From assembly GCA_035400705.1 (NCBI GenBank), contig DAOMZV010000011.1, positions 1 through 27,052 of the forward strand: a stretch of 27,052 bases of DNA, read 5' to 3'. The DNA is from GWC2-40-17 sp035400705. GTDB taxonomy: Bacteria > Patescibacteriota > Patescibacteriia > Magasanikbacterales > UBA10003. Under the pieces are notes generated by a model that was not told the DNA's origin, searched no databases, and saw only the letters and a list, made by a program, of their open reading frames with translations. A program made the position numbers and the translations under genes. This document shows, piece by piece, positions 1 to 7,781 of the stretch; position 1 is the first letter of the stretch, and each line of letters opens with the position of its first letter.

Positions 1-2315
1 AATTGATCAATGCTCGTCCGGTGATGGGAGTGGTGAGAGAATTTTTTATGTCCTCTCAATTATCTCAGTTTATGGATCAAACCAATCCCTTGGCCGAATT
101 GGAGCACAAAAGAAGATTGTCAGCCATGGGTCCTGGTGGTTTGTCTCGTGATCGCGCCGGTTTTGATGTTCGTGATGTCCACGCCACTCACTATGGAAGA
201 ATTTGTCCAATTGCTACTCCGGAAGGTCCAAACATTGGTTTGGTGACTCACTTAGCTTCCTATGCTAGGGTCAATCAATATGGTTTTATGGAAACTCCGT
301 ATCGTGTGGTTTTGCGGGAAGTCAAAAATGATCCTAAATTAACCGAGGGCGAAAGATTGCAAAATGATTTATTAGATAATAAGGGTAAAATTATTGGTAA
401 AAAGGACGAAAAAATTACTAAGGAATTAGCTAAGGAATTAGCTAAATTGGATTTGCCGATTATTCCAGTTAAGCCTCGGGTGACCAAGGAAATTGTTTGG
501 TTGAATGCTTTTATGGAAGAAAAGGGTACCACTACTTCTGCCAATACTCCAACTGATAAAGAGGGCTATTTTATAAATGAAAAAGCTGAAGTCAGAAAAC
601 ACAGCGAACCAAGTTTTGAAGACGTTACCATCATTGATTATATGGATGTGGCTCCTAACCAAATTGTTTCGGTAGCTACTTCTTGCATTCCTTTCTTGGA
701 ACATGATGACTCTGTTCGTGCGTTGATGGGTACCAACATGCAACGTCAGGCTGTCCCTTGTATCTGTCCGGAAGCTCCTTTAATTGGAACTGGTATGGAA
801 AAGAAAGCCGCGTTTGACTCTGGTCATGTGTTAGTTTCCGAAGCTGATGGTGTGGTGGCCGAAGTTGATGGTGCTAAAATTCAGATTTTAGAAGATGGTG
901 GTGGCTTGCGCACTTTCCAATTAAATAAGTTTGTTCGTTCTAATGCTTCTACTTGTTTTAATCAGCATCCGGTTGTTACCCATGGTCAAAGAGTTAAGGC
1001 CGGTGATATTTTAACTGATGGTCCAGCTATTTCTCGCGATGGCGAATTAGCTTTAGGCCAGAATATTTTGGTTGGTTTCATGATTTGGGACGGTTTTAAT
1101 TTTGAAGATGCTATTATTATTTCTGAAAGATTAGTCCAAAAAGATCGTTTTACTTCTATCCATATTGAAAACTATACTACTGATGTTCGGGAAACTAAAC
1201 TTGGTCCTGAAGTAGTCACCTCTGATATTCCTAATGTCAGTGAAGAAAAATTAAAAAATCTTGATTCTGAAGGTATTATCCGAATTGGCGCCAAAGTTAA
1301 ATCCGGTGATATTTTGGTTGGTAAAATTACCCCTAAGGGTGAAACTGAATTATCGGCTGAAGAAAAGTTATTGCGAGCTATTTTTGGTGAAAAAGCTAGA
1401 GATGTCCGCGATTCCTCTTTGTATTTGGAACATGGTGAACATGGAACTGTGGTTGATGTGAAAATTTTCTCGGCTGAAAACGGCGACAAGTTACCTCCTG
1501 GAGTTATCAAATCAGTCCAAGTTTCCATTGCCGATATGAGAAAAATTCAGGTTGGTGATAAGATGGCTGGTCGTCACGGTAACAAAGGTATTGTTTCCAA
1601 AATTGTTCCAGTGGCTGATATGCCTTTCTTGGCTGATGGCACCCCAGTAGATATTATTTTGAGTCCTTTAGGTATTATTTCTCGTATGAACTTAGGGCAG
1701 ATCATGGAAACTATTTTGGGTTCTGCTGCTAACAAATTTAAATACAAGGTAGCTTCTCCAGTTTTGGCCGGTATTCCAGAAGAAAAAATTACTAGCGAGT
1801 TGGTTCGAGCTGGTTATGAGGTTGATGGTCAAACCCAGTTGTTTGATGGTCGCACTGGTGAACCTTTTGATAACCGTACTACCATTGGTTATATTTATAT
1901 GTTGAAACTGAACCACATGGTTGAAGATAAGATTCATCAACGTTCCATTGGTCCTTACTCTTTAATCACTCAGCAGCCTTTGGGTGGTAAGGCGCAATTT
2001 GGTGGCCAGAGATTTGGTGAAATGGAAGTCTGGGCTTTGGAAGGTTATGGTGCTGCGGCTACTTTGCAAGAAATTTTGACTATTAAATCTGATGATGTGG
2101 CTGGTCGCGCTAAAGCCTACGAATCTATTATTAAAGGAGAACCAATTACTCGTTTGGCTGTTCCAGAATCTTTTAATGTTTTAGTAAGAGAATTGAAAGG
2201 TTTAGGTTTGGATGTTGAGCTCTTAAAGAAAAAAGAAGGTAAAAAAGAAGTTGAATACGATGTGATTTCTGAGGATGACGAAGAAGAAATCACTAATCCG
2301 GAAGAAAGAGCTTAG
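1..2315 (+). CDS. rpoB: RNA polymerase beta subunit, 5'-truncated by window edge
   Basis: This is the C-terminal ~770 residues of the RNA polymerase beta subunit. The reading frame is open to the left edge, so the true start lies outside the window. The first visible residues lead into the rifampicin pocket (SQLSQFMDQTNPL, then HKRRLSAMGPGGL). The classical resistance positions (E. coli D516, H526, S531) carry wild-type residues, but L533 is Met. Further on are GDKMAGRHGNKG, which contributes to the active centre, and LGGKAQFGGQRFGEMEVWAL near the C-terminus, where beta meets beta-prime. Compared with E. coli from memory, about 50 extra charged, Lys-rich residues lie between ETPYR and EIVWLNA (306-490). 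An acidic tail ends the protein. rpoC follows after 36 bases, the usual rpoBC order. Identification is certain; the start cannot be seen. Confidence 0.98.
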   Translation, partial: LINARPVMGVVREFFMSSQLSQFMDQTNPLAELEHKRRLSAMGPGGLSRDRAGFDVRDVHATHYGRICPIATPEGPNIGLVTHLASYARVNQYGFMETPYRVVLREVKNDPKLTEGERLQNDLLDNKGKIIGKKDEKITKELAKELAKLDLPIIPVKPRVTKEIVWLNAFMEEKGTTTSANTPTDKEGYFINEKAEVRKHSEPSFEDVTIIDYMDVAPNQIVSVATSCIPFLEHDDSVRALMGTNMQRQAVPCICPEAPLIGTGMEKKAAFDSGHVLVSEADGVVAEVDGAKIQILEDGGGLRTFQLNKFVRSNASTCFNQHPVVTHGQRVKAGDILTDGPAISRDGELALGQNILVGFMIWDGFNFEDAIIISERLVQKDRFTSIHIENYTTDVRETKLGPEVVTSDIPNVSEEKLKNLDSEGIIRIGAKVKSGDILVGKITPKGETELSAEEKLLRAIFGEKARDVRDSSLYLEHGEHGTVVDVKIFSAENGDKLPPGVIKSVQVSIADMRKIQVGDKMAGRHGNKGIVSKIVPVADMPFLADGTPVDIILSPLGIISRMNLGQIMETILGSAANKFKYKVASPVLAGIPEEKITSELVRAGYEVDGQTQLFDGRTGEPFDNRTTIGYIYMLKLNHMVEDKIHQRSIGPYSLITQQPLGGKAQFGGQRFGEMEVWALEGYGAAATLQEILTIKSDDVAGRAKAYESIIKGEPITRLAVPESFNVLVRELKGLGLDVELLKKKEGKKEVEYDVISEDDEEEITNPEERA

Positions 2316-2351
2316 TTGTCTAAAATAAACAATCAATAAAAAAATAAAAAT

Positions 2352-5300
2352 ATGTTTAAAGATCGCTTACTAGAATTTGATGCCATTCGTCTTAAATTGG
2401 CCTCACCCGAAATTATCAAAGATTGGTCATACGGCGAAGTGACCAAACCAGAAACAATTAATTATCGCACTCAAAATCCAGAAAAAGGCGGTTTATTTGC
2501 CGAAGAAATTTTTGGTCCAACCAAAGATTGGGAATGTTATTGCGGCAAGTATAAAAAAATTCGCTATAAGGGAATCATTTGCGATAAATGTGGTGTGGAA
2601 GTTACTCATTCCTCAGTGCGTCGTGAACGCATGGGCCACATTGTATTGGTTTCTCCTGCGGCTCACATTTGGTTTTTGCGTTCTACTCCGTCTAAATTAG
2701 GCTTGGTTTTGGATGTGTCTTTACAGAAATTGGAACGGGTTATCTATTTTGTGGATTTTATTATCAATCAAGTTGATGAAAATTTAAAACAAGAAACTCT
2801 TTTAAAGTTGCGCGAAGAATACAAGAACAAGCGCAAGCAAATTGAAAATGAGTTTCAGGCTAAGTTGAAAAATGCCGGTGGGGTGGCTGCTCAAGAAGAA
2901 AAGATGTTACAAGAAAAAGAAAGAAAATTAGCTGCTTTGGAAGCCGACTTTTTGGTGGCGGAAACTGATTTGAAAAAGATCGTCTTATTAAATGTTTTAT
3001 CCGAAATTGAATATCAGGAATTATCTTTGCGCTACGGGCATATTTTTGAAGCAGGAATTGGTGCCGAAGCAGTTAGAGATTTATTATCAAAGATTGATCT
3101 GGAAAAAACTATTACCGAATTATCCGCTGAAATTAAAGATGCCCCTCCAGCCAAACAAGAAAGACTAGTTAAACGTTTGAAGTTATTTAAGAGCATGTTG
3201 CGTAATCAGATTCGTCCAGAATGGATGATCATGACAACTATTCCGGTTATTCCACCAGATTTACGTCCTATGGTGGCCTTGGATGGCGGTCGTTTTGCCA
3301 CTTCTGATTTGAATGATCTATATCGTCGCGTTTTGAATCGCAATAATCGTTTAAAGAGATTATTAGATTTAAACGCTCCAGAAATTATTTGTCGTAACGA
3401 AAAAAGAATGTTACAAGAAGCGGTTGATGCTTTAATTGATAACAGTGCCAGACAAAGCAAAACCGTGACTGCTTCTACTGGTCAAAAAAGACAATTGAAA
3501 TCTTTAGCCGATATTTTAAAAGGTAAACAAGGTCGTTTTAGACAGAATTTACTCGGTAAAAGAACTGATTATTCTGGCCGTTCGGTAATTGTGGTTGGTC
3601 CAGATTTACATATGGATGAATGCGGTTTGCCTAAACGTATGGCTCTGGAATTGTTTAAACCTTTTGTCATGAGCAAAATTATTGAAAGAGGTTTAGCTCA
3701 TAATGTGCGCTCGGCTTCTCGTTTTATGGAAGCAGATCATGATGAAGTATGGGATATTTTGGAAGAAGTTACTAAAGGAACTTATGTTTTATTGAATCGC
3801 GCTCCAACGCTGCACCGTTTGGGTATCCAGGCTTTCAAACCAATTTTAATGGAAGGCAAGGCTATTCGTTTGCATCCTTTGGTTTGTACTGCTTTCAATG
3901 CGGACTTTGATGGTGACCAGATGGCTGTTCATGTTCCTTTAACTGAACAAGCAAGAAATGAAGCCCGAGATATCATGTTATCTACTAAAAATTTATTAAA
4001 GCCGGCGACTGGTTCTCCTATTGTTACTCCAAAACAGGATATTGCCTGGGGTGTTTTCTACCTCACTTCTTTGGATGATCGTTTGACTACCGAAAGAATT
4101 AAGTCCTTCTCTAATATCAGAGAAGCGGAAATGGCTTATAAATTACGCCGTATTAAATTGCAACAAAAAATTATCGTGCGTTTTGATAACTTAGATAAGT
4201 TTCCTAAGGGTACTAAATCTTTGGTGGAAACTACCATGGGTAGAATTTTCTTTAATCAAGTTTTGCCGGTGGGTTTACCTTACTACAATGAAATAGTGCC
4301 AGTGAAAAAATTGGGCGAAATTGTTAAAACTTGCATGGAGTTATTTGGTTTTGAAAAAACCGCTGAAGTTTTGGATCAAATTAAAACCTTGGGCTATCGT
4401 TACATCACTAAATCTGGTTATTCTTTGAACATGCATGACTTCCCGAAAGTAACTGCTAAAAAAGCCATTGTTCAGGAAGGCGACAGACAAGTAAGCGAAA
4501 TCGAACAACAATATGCCGAAGGTTTGTTAACCGATCAAGAAAGACACGGCAAAATTATTGAAGTTTGGACTAAAATTAAAGATGAGGTGGTTAAAGTTAG
4601 TCGTCCAGCTTTGGATCGCTATTCTTCAGTTGCTTCTATTATTGAATCAGGAGCTCGTGGTTCTTGGGGTCAATTAACTCAGGTTATCGGTATGAAAGGC
4701 TTGGTGACTAACCCAGCCGGTAAAATTATTGAATTACCAGTTAAAGGCAACTTTAAAGAAGGTTTTGATGTGATTGAATATTTTATTTCCACTCATGGTG
4801 CTAGAAAAGGTTTGACTGATATGGCTTTGAGAACAGCAAACGCTGGTTATTTAACTCGTCGTTTAGTGGATGTGGCTCAAGATATCATTGTTAATGATGT
4901 AGATTGCGGCTCCGAAGAAGGTGTAACTATGGGTATTGCCGATAGTGAAAAAATTGGCGAAAAATTAGGCAATCGTGTGTTTGGTCGCGTAGTTTTACAG
5001 GATGTGATTGATCCTAAGACTGGCAAAATGATTGTTGAAAAAGGACAGTATGTAGCCGAGCAACAAGCTCGAGAAATCGATAAAGCCAAGGTTGATTCCA
5101 TTAAAGTCAGAAGTATTTTGTATTGTAAAAAAGCCAAAGGTGTCTGCCAAAAATGTTATGGTTTTGATTTGGGTAAGAGCCAACCAGTGGAATTTGGTAC
5201 TGCTGTGGGTGTGGTTGCCGCTCAATCTATTGGCGAACCAGGCACTCAGTTGACTTTAAGAACCTTCCACACAGGTGGTGTGGCTTCCGATGAAGATATT

Positions 5301-6218
5301 ACTCAAGGTTTGCCTCGTGTAGAAGAATTATTTGAAATTCGTCCGCCAAAGAAGAAAGCTTTCGTGGCTGATGTTAACGGTCGAGTGGAAATTGCCTCAG
5401 TGGAAAAGAGAATTATTGAAGGACCTGATGGGCAGAAAATTTTTGAAGGTCGTTTTGGCCAGAAAGTAATTAAAATTAAATTTGCTGACGTGGGCGAATC
5501 TGCTTATGAAGTAGCCAAGGGTGATAATGTGGCGGTGGAAAATGGCGCTGCGATTAAAGATGGTACTTTGTTAATCACTAAGAAAGACGGTAAAGAAATT
5601 CGTTCTAATCGTCCTGGTAATGTGGTAGTAGAAGGTAAAAAAGTTAAAGTGATTGGTGAAGTAGAAGGTGAAAAGGAATATATTATTCCTAGCGGTTATG
5701 TGTTGTGGGTAAAAACTGGCGACTTGGTTTCTGTTGGTGATCAATTAACCGACGGACACTTAGATTTGAATTTGTTGTATGAATTAAAAGGCAAAGAAGC
5801 AGTTCAAAAATATATTCAAGACGAAATTCAGGATATCTATTCTTCTCAAGGTCAAAAGTTGAATGATAAACACATTGAAGTTATTATTCATCAATTGTTT
5901 TCTCGTGTTTACATTAAAGAAGCTGGAGATTCCGAATTATTGCCAGGCGAAGTAGTGGAACGAGCCAATTTCTTAGAAGAAAATGCCCGTGTTAAAAAAG
6001 CTGGTGGCAAGATGGCTGAAGGCGAAGAATTGCTTCTAGGTATCACCAAGGTTTCTTTGTCTACTGATTCTTTCTTGTCCTCTGCTTCTTTCCAAGAGAC
6101 TGCTCGCGTGTTGATTAACGCTGCCATAACCGGTAAAGTTGATAGACTGGAAGGCTTAAAAGAAAATGTTATTATTGGTCGTCAAATTCCAGCTGGTACT
6201 GGTTTTAGAACAAGATAA
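2352..6218 (+). CDS. rpoC: RNA polymerase beta-prime subunit
   Basis: Full-length beta-prime subunit of RNA polymerase, 1288 residues. The N-terminal zinc ribbon has Cys62, Cys64, Cys77 and Cys80. The catalytic magnesium loop NADFDGDQMAVH has Asp518, Asp520 and Asp522. The second zinc site is Cys852, Cys925, Cys932 and Cys935. The trigger-loop region GEPGTQLTLRTFHTGG is near residue 960. The catalytic loop sits about 58 residues later than in E. coli. This fits a Lys/Glu-rich, probably coiled-coil insertion around residues 135-235, between the clamp and the active centre. Such N-terminal insertions are a known point of lineage variation. The ATG at 2352 is preceded by an A-rich stretch with no Shine-Dalgarno sequence. 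A strong intrinsic terminator directly after the stop ends the rpoBC unit. Confidence 0.98.
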   Translation: MFKDRLLEFDAIRLKLASPEIIKDWSYGEVTKPETINYRTQNPEKGGLFAEEIFGPTKDWECYCGKYKKIRYKGIICDKCGVEVTHSSVRRERMGHIVLVSPAAHIWFLRSTPSKLGLVLDVSLQKLERVIYFVDFIINQVDENLKQETLLKLREEYKNKRKQIENEFQAKLKNAGGVAAQEEKMLQEKERKLAALEADFLVAETDLKKIVLLNVLSEIEYQELSLRYGHIFEAGIGAEAVRDLLSKIDLEKTITELSAEIKDAPPAKQERLVKRLKLFKSMLRNQIRPEWMIMTTIPVIPPDLRPMVALDGGRFATSDLNDLYRRVLNRNNRLKRLLDLNAPEIICRNEKRMLQEAVDALIDNSARQSKTVTASTGQKRQLKSLADILKGKQGRFRQNLLGKRTDYSGRSVIVVGPDLHMDECGLPKRMALELFKPFVMSKIIERGLAHNVRSASRFMEADHDEVWDILEEVTKGTYVLLNRAPTLHRLGIQAFKPILMEGKAIRLHPLVCTAFNADFDGDQMAVHVPLTEQARNEARDIMLSTKNLLKPATGSPIVTPKQDIAWGVFYLTSLDDRLTTERIKSFSNIREAEMAYKLRRIKLQQKIIVRFDNLDKFPKGTKSLVETTMGRIFFNQVLPVGLPYYNEIVPVKKLGEIVKTCMELFGFEKTAEVLDQIKTLGYRYITKSGYSLNMHDFPKVTAKKAIVQEGDRQVSEIEQQYAEGLLTDQERHGKIIEVWTKIKDEVVKVSRPALDRYSSVASIIESGARGSWGQLTQVIGMKGLVTNPAGKIIELPVKGNFKEGFDVIEYFISTHGARKGLTDMALRTANAGYLTRRLVDVAQDIIVNDVDCGSEEGVTMGIADSEKIGEKLGNRVFGRVVLQDVIDPKTGKMIVEKGQYVAEQQAREIDKAKVDSIKVRSILYCKKAKGVCQKCYGFDLGKSQPVEFGTAVGVVAAQSIGEPGTQLTLRTFHTGGVASDEDITQGLPRVEELFEIRPPKKKAFVADVNGRVEIASVEKRIIEGPDGQKIFEGRFGQKVIKIKFADVGESAYEVAKGDNVAVENGAAIKDGTLLITKKDGKEIRSNRPGNVVVEGKKVKVIGEVEGEKEYIIPSGYVLWVKTGDLVSVGDQLTDGHLDLNLLYELKGKEAVQKYIQDEIQDIYSSQGQKLNDKHIEVIIHQLFSRVYIKEAGDSELLPGEVVERANFLEENARVKKAGGKMAEGEELLLGITKVSLSTDSFLSSASFQETARVLINAAITGKVDRLEGLKENVIIGRQIPAGTGFRTR

Positions 6219-6222
6219 AATT

Positions 6223-6253
6223 AAAAGCCCCTCCCCTTGTAGGAGGGGCTTTT
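6223..6253 (+). terminator. Intrinsic terminator after rpoC
   Basis: A 12-bp perfect stem AAAAGCCCCTCC / GGAGGGGCTTTT with a 7-base loop starts 5 bases after the rpoC stop. The A-run on the left arm means it could also work on the minus strand. Confidence 0.93.
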
Positions 6254-6273
6254 AGGGATTAATCAGGTTATAT

Positions 6274-6975
6274 ATGTCAAAACATTCTAAATGGGCTAAA
6301 GTTAAAAATCAAAAGTTCGCTGCTGATTCTAAGAGAAGTGCTGTTTTTACTAAGTTTATTCGAGGAATTGCTGTGGCTGCTCGTGAGGGGGTTGATCCAG
6401 TTAAAAATTTTAAGTTGCGTATGGCTATAGATTCGGCTAAGGCGGCTGGTGTTCCTAAGGATACAATTGACCGCGCTTTGGCTAGAGCTGCTGGGGAGGG
6501 AGAGGCTCTCCAAGAAGCTTTATATGAAGCCTTGGGTCCGGGAAAAGTAGGGATTATGATTGAAGTTGTCACTAATAATACCAATCGTTCCGTAAATGAT
6601 TTGCGTAATTTATTAGAAGATCACGGTGGAGTTTTAGGCCAAAGTGGGACTGTCGCTTGGCAATTCAATCGACTAGGTGTGGTTCGTTTAGCTACACCAG
6701 CTGATGAGGAATTAGAGTTAAAATTGATTGATTGGGGGGCGGAGGATATTAAAAATGAAGATGGGGGCTCTACAATTTATACTCAAGTAGCGAATTTTCA
6801 ATCTGTTTTAGATGGTTTAGAAAAAAATGGTTTTAAACCAGAGTATCAGGCTTTAGAGTGGGTGGCTAAAGAATCAATGGAGGTAGATGAGACAACACAT
6901 GAAAAATTGGAAAAACTTTATGAGGCTTTGGATGAAGCAGATGATGTCCAGAATTATTTTACTAGTGAAGCCTAA
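6274..6975 (+). CDS. YebC/PmpR-family protein
   Basis: YebC/PmpR (TACO1-like) family protein, 233 residues, close to the usual ~240-250. The N-terminus MSKHSKWAKVKNQKFAADSK matches the family signature (MSGHSKWxxIKxxKxxxDxK). It is followed by the conserved AxxxGVPKDTIDRAL helix and a GGVLGQSGTVAWQF segment typical of domain 2. The family has been described both as DNA-binding transcriptional regulators and, for the TACO1/YebC branch, as ribosome-associated factors that ease translation of proline-rich stretches. The sequence alone does not decide between these. The gene stands alone between two terminators. The start at 6274 gives the conserved N-terminus; only a weak AGG lies upstream. The ATG is just after an AT-rich TTATAT, so a very short leader is possible. 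Confidence 0.93.
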   Translation: MSKHSKWAKVKNQKFAADSKRSAVFTKFIRGIAVAAREGVDPVKNFKLRMAIDSAKAAGVPKDTIDRALARAAGEGEALQEALYEALGPGKVGIMIEVVTNNTNRSVNDLRNLLEDHGGVLGQSGTVAWQFNRLGVVRLATPADEELELKLIDWGAEDIKNEDGGSTIYTQVANFQSVLDGLEKNGFKPEYQALEWVAKESMEVDETTHEKLEKLYEALDEADDVQNYFTSEA

Positions 6976-6985
6976 AATTCAAATT

Positions 6986-7016
6986 AAAAACCACCCCGAT
7001 TTAAGGGGTGGTTTTT
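6986..7016. terminator. Bidirectional terminator shared by two convergent genes
   Basis: A 12-bp stem AAAAACCACCCC / GGGGTGGTTTTT with loop GATTTAA lies 10 bases after the yebC stop. T-runs are present on both strands, so it can end yebC (plus) and the small minus-strand ORF whose stop codon overlaps its right arm. Confidence 0.9.
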
Positions 7017-7222
7017 TAGAAAAAGCAAATATCTATTTTAGGATTATTTGGATCGGGGTGGCAACCCTTGTTGGGATTTTTTGGGTGATTGGCTGCCGGT
7101 CCGGATTCAGGTGGAATTTCATTTGGAGGAAGAGATAAAAAGTAATAATAGGCGAGATAAAAAATTAGTCCAATAATTAAAGTTAAGGCGTAGATGACAA
7201 GACGTTTTTGAAAAGAGGTCAT
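7016..7222 (-). CDS. Small single-helix membrane protein, hypothetical
   Basis: A 68-residue ORF on the minus strand, convergent with yebC. I do not recognise it. It has a short basic N-terminus (MTSFQKR), one hydrophobic helix (about residues 8-29: LVIYALTLIIGLIFYLAYYYF), then a Pro/Asn-rich, probably extracytoplasmic tail of about 38 residues. That is the layout of a small single-pass membrane protein. Support for reality: its stop sits on a bidirectional terminator, a TATAAT-like -10 faces it (ATTATA at 7249-7254 on the plus strand), and it fills a gap otherwise unexplained between yebC and ruvC. Against it: it is short, has no clear Shine-Dalgarno sequence and no family match I can name. 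Confidence 0.55.
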   Translation of the reverse strand: MTSFQKRLVIYALTLIIGLIFYLAYYYFLSLPPNEIPPESGPAANHPKNPNKGCHPDPNNPKIDICFF

Positions 7223-7241
7223 AATCTTTTTAGTTTAGTTA

Positions 7242-7250
7242 TGATATAAT
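7242..7250 (+). promoter_or_regulatory. Extended -10 promoter of ruvC
   Basis: TGATATAAT is an exact TGn-TATAAT extended -10. The predicted transcription start is near 7257, about 30 bases before the ruvC ATG. No good -35 box is visible. Confidence 0.6.
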
Positions 7251-7285
7251 TATAGTTGAAAATATCCTATAAAGTAAAGTTAGCT

Positions 7286-7780
7286 ATGGCTACAAAATCT
7301 AAAAGAATCATCGGTATTGATCCGGGTTTTCATCGTATGGGCTATGGGGTGATAGAAGTTTGTGGTTCTAAATTAAAAGTATTAGACTATGGTTCCACGG
7401 AAACAGCTAAAAGCAAAAAAATTGAAGAACGTATTTTAGAAATTGCTTGTGTTTTGGATGATCTTATCAAACACTATCAGCCGGATTTATTAGTAGTAGA
7501 AGAAATTTTCTTTTTTAAAAATCTTAAAACAGCGGTTAATGTGGCTCAGGCCAGAGGCGCCATAATTTTGGTTGGCGCGGAAAATAAAGTTCCTTTATTA
7601 GAATTAACACCTTTGCAAGTCAAACAATCGTTAACGGGATTTGGTCGGGCGGAAAAAGGACAAATGCAAAAAATTGTTAAAATGATTTTGAATTTAAAAG
7701 AAATACCTAAGCCCGATGATGCGGCCGATGCGTTGGCGATGGCGATTGCTGGAAACAGTTGGGCAAGGTGGGGTAAATAG
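7286..7780 (+). CDS. ruvC: Holliday junction resolvase RuvC
   Basis: Crossover junction endodeoxyribonuclease RuvC, 164 residues (E. coli 173), which cuts Holliday junctions handed on by RuvAB. The four catalytic acids are visible: Asp12 in IGIDPG, Glu72 in VEEIFF, and Asp145 and Asp148 in PDDAADALAMA. The helix containing NVAQARGAI is also conserved. The ATG at 7286 is chosen over an in-frame TTG at 7256, because the extended -10 at 7242-7250 puts the transcription start at about that TTG and because the family begins right before IGIDPG. polX starts one base after the stop, so the two are probably co-transcribed. ruvA is not in the window; ruvB lies 1.9 kb downstream in a separate unit. Confidence 0.96.
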   Translation: MATKSKRIIGIDPGFHRMGYGVIEVCGSKLKVLDYGSTETAKSKKIEERILEIACVLDDLIKHYQPDLLVVEEIFFFKNLKTAVNVAQARGAIILVGAENKVPLLELTPLQVKQSLTGFGRAEKGQMQKIVKMILNLKEIPKPDDAADALAMAIAGNSWARWGK

Positions 7781-7781
7781 T

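Noticed and set aside
1172..1528. Minus-strand open frames inside rpoB and rpoC (also 438-743, 3206-3460, 4877-5137)
   Set aside because: All lie opposite strongly conserved coding sequence and show no features of their own.
7256..7285. TTG start for ruvC, adding ten residues
   Set aside because: It falls at the predicted transcription start, and the added residues are not part of the family.
7716..7781. Upstream ATG for polX, adding 22 residues
   Set aside because: It would overlap ruvC and adds an Arg/Trp-rich peptide not typical of PolX; 7782 gives the normal N-terminus.
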